Of a DNA stretch of 64,000 nt, positions 62,481-64,000 are shown in pieces. The DNA comes from Oxytricha trifallax. Its lineage: Eukaryota; Ciliophora; Spirotrichea; Sporadotrichida; Oxytrichidae. Made by a program: the position numbers and the translations under genes. Below the pieces are notes generated by a model. That model searched no databases, was not told the DNA's origin, and saw nothing but the letters and a program-made list of their open reading frames with translations. Location of the stretch: contig ARYC01000573.1 in the NCBI GenBank assembly GCA_000711775.1, forward strand, positions 1 to 64,000. Direction: 5' to 3'. Positions within the stretch are counted from its first letter, which is position 1, and each line of letters begins with the position of its first letter.

Positions 62481-64000
62481 TATTGTTTATTTTTAAAAAT
62501 CTTAAGCATTAAAAGTAATTAAATATATTTGTTCTTATAAATTAGTATTAGATTTACTAATTAATCAATCTTTAATTGAATATACATTACCTTAAAGAAT
62601 TTATTTGCTTTTAAATTTATTGTAGTCTTATAATTCTATTCGAAAATATAAAAAAATTATGCTTCTAAATTTGAATTATAATTGGAGTAATAATGAATTG
62701 AATCAAAGAATTAATTTTAAATTGGATAATCTAAATAATTCCCTTTAAAATAATTAAGATAATAAAGAAATTCAATTATTTTGTTTAATCCCTTATTTCT
62801 ATATATTATATTTTCCTCAAAATTTTTAATATCTTAAGTTAAATTTGTCATGATTGATTTGCCCCTTAGCTTATTCAAATTAATTAGATTTACAAATTAG
62901 AGACTCATAATTCTACAAGTTTTCCATAGAATTTTTTTGATAAACATTTTGATTATATCCTATTATACGCATATTACTTATAGTTCATAATATTTTAATT
63001 GAAATTTTTGGTGAGAATTAAATGAAAACTCTAATTAAATATCTATATAATAATCTATATAATAAAAAGAGTTTAACAGTAACATTAGTTCCCTAATTTT
63101 TAAAATAATATTAAATTAATTTATATATGAAGGATCTTTGAACCTGTATTATTTGTATCACCCATAATAGCTTGAGTTTTAAATGTTATTTATTCTATTA
63201 ATCCTAAACTAAGCTAACTGAAAATTATAAAATTAATTCTCTAGGACAAGTAGTACCTCATTAAAGATTATGTTTATTGTTCTATTTTTTAAGAATAAAA
63301 ATATATTTATTTTCTTTTGTTTTAAAAGTTATTAAATAAATAGTCTTTTTTGTTGTTGATCTCTTCATCCATAATAACTATACTATATAAATTATAAATT
63401 TTAATTTAACACTGTTGTATTTAAAAATTATAATTTAATATTTTATATTTTAATAACAGTTTAAAATAAAAGGAAATCCATTTACCCTTCTTAGAATTAA
63501 TATTAATTTATTGTTTACATTTACACCATAATACATTCCAATTTTCTATAGAGTCAAATTTAAAGGATTAAATTTCAATTATAAATTATCCTTATTTATT
63601 TTTTAAATTATTTAAATGACTAATGTTAATATAATTTACTAAAATAAAATAATTATCTCCCTTTAGTTAAATGATTTTGCACTGTTTAATATCAATGATT
63701 GAGTTTAATCCAAAATCTCTTTGAAAATTAGCTTTATATTCTATAGTAAATATCTATCTTTTCTAAGTTTTCCCTAATTTGTATAACTAAATTGAATTGT
63801 TTCCAAATTATATTAAATAATTTTAATTCTCTTTACTTTTCATTCCCAATTAAACAGATATTAATAAAATCTCATTATCAGACTGGGGTCTGCTTTAAAA
63901 TATATCTACCCTTATACTATAGCAACTCTTAAATCAATTTAATAATCGAATTATCAGGATTTAATAGATAACTTTTATTTGCCTATAATAATTAAATAAA

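Larger units (their letters stand above)
61245..64000 (+). repeat. Array unit 15, cut by window end
   Basis: Box at 61245-61298, followed by flank sequence matching that of unit 3 (CATATTCATTTTATTT). Two foldbacks are inserted right after the box. From 62640 on it aligns with unit 3. No gene. Confidence 0.65.

Overview
The window looks like germline (micronuclear) DNA of a spirotrich ciliate of the Oxytricha/Stylonychia type. Four things support this. The sequence is extremely AT-rich with very few genes. Real reading frames run through TAA and TAG at glutamine positions and end at TGA. There are C4A4/G4T4 telomere-like tracts at transposon ends. There is also a Tc1/IS630-type transposase with a zinc-finger/kinase gene, the gene set of telomere-bearing elements (TBE). 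The few host-gene pieces are short, GC-richer islands separated by kilobases of AT-rich DNA, as expected for macronuclear-destined segments (MDS) among internal eliminated sequence. Genus and chromosome cannot be fixed from the sequence alone.

Layout. Bases 1-806 are the right part of a TBE: an open zinc-finger/kinase-type gene (kinase part), then a G4T4 end. A GC-rich block of unknown nature follows (807-1312). From about 1.3 kb to the end, the window is a strongly diverged tandem array. A box of about 50 bp with core CTCAGCTTATATAGTC recurs 15 times, always on the + strand. Once inserted elements are subtracted, most boxes are roughly 2-4 kb apart. The array has a higher-order structure: the first ~12 kb (1.6-13.5 kb) aligns, in order, with the last ~10 kb (53.6-64 kb) at an offset of about 51.3-52 kb.

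The array carries small gene islands and many insertions. The islands are a + strand coding island at 3.35-3.70 kb, probable MDSs of a CAP/SCP-like gene on the - strand (29.7-29.96 and 27.79-27.88 kb), a decayed copy of the second of these at 18.05 kb, and an unassigned island at 26.0-26.1 kb. A decayed - strand gene at 31.5-33.05 kb abuts a telomere-like end. A broken TBE at 38.2-42.5 kb has transposase (+), an unrecognised convergent ORF (-) and a zinc-finger/kinase ORF (+).

Ten foldback or inverted-repeat elements fall into at least three groups: (F) GGCTA-ended or G/C-rich-ended palindromes, four of them with clear 8-bp target duplications; (G) two TGTTC-ended palindromes with extreme C/G-tract arms and 6-bp duplications; (H) elements flanked by TA (three clear cases, plus one relative with unclear ends). 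Two H elements share a conserved small open frame. The two best-matched F elements are almost identical although the array units holding them are heavily diverged, so the insertions are much younger than the array.

Almost all remaining DNA is AT-rich sequence with no recognisable gene. Because only TGA stops translation here, long open frames in AT-rich DNA are expected by chance and were not called.
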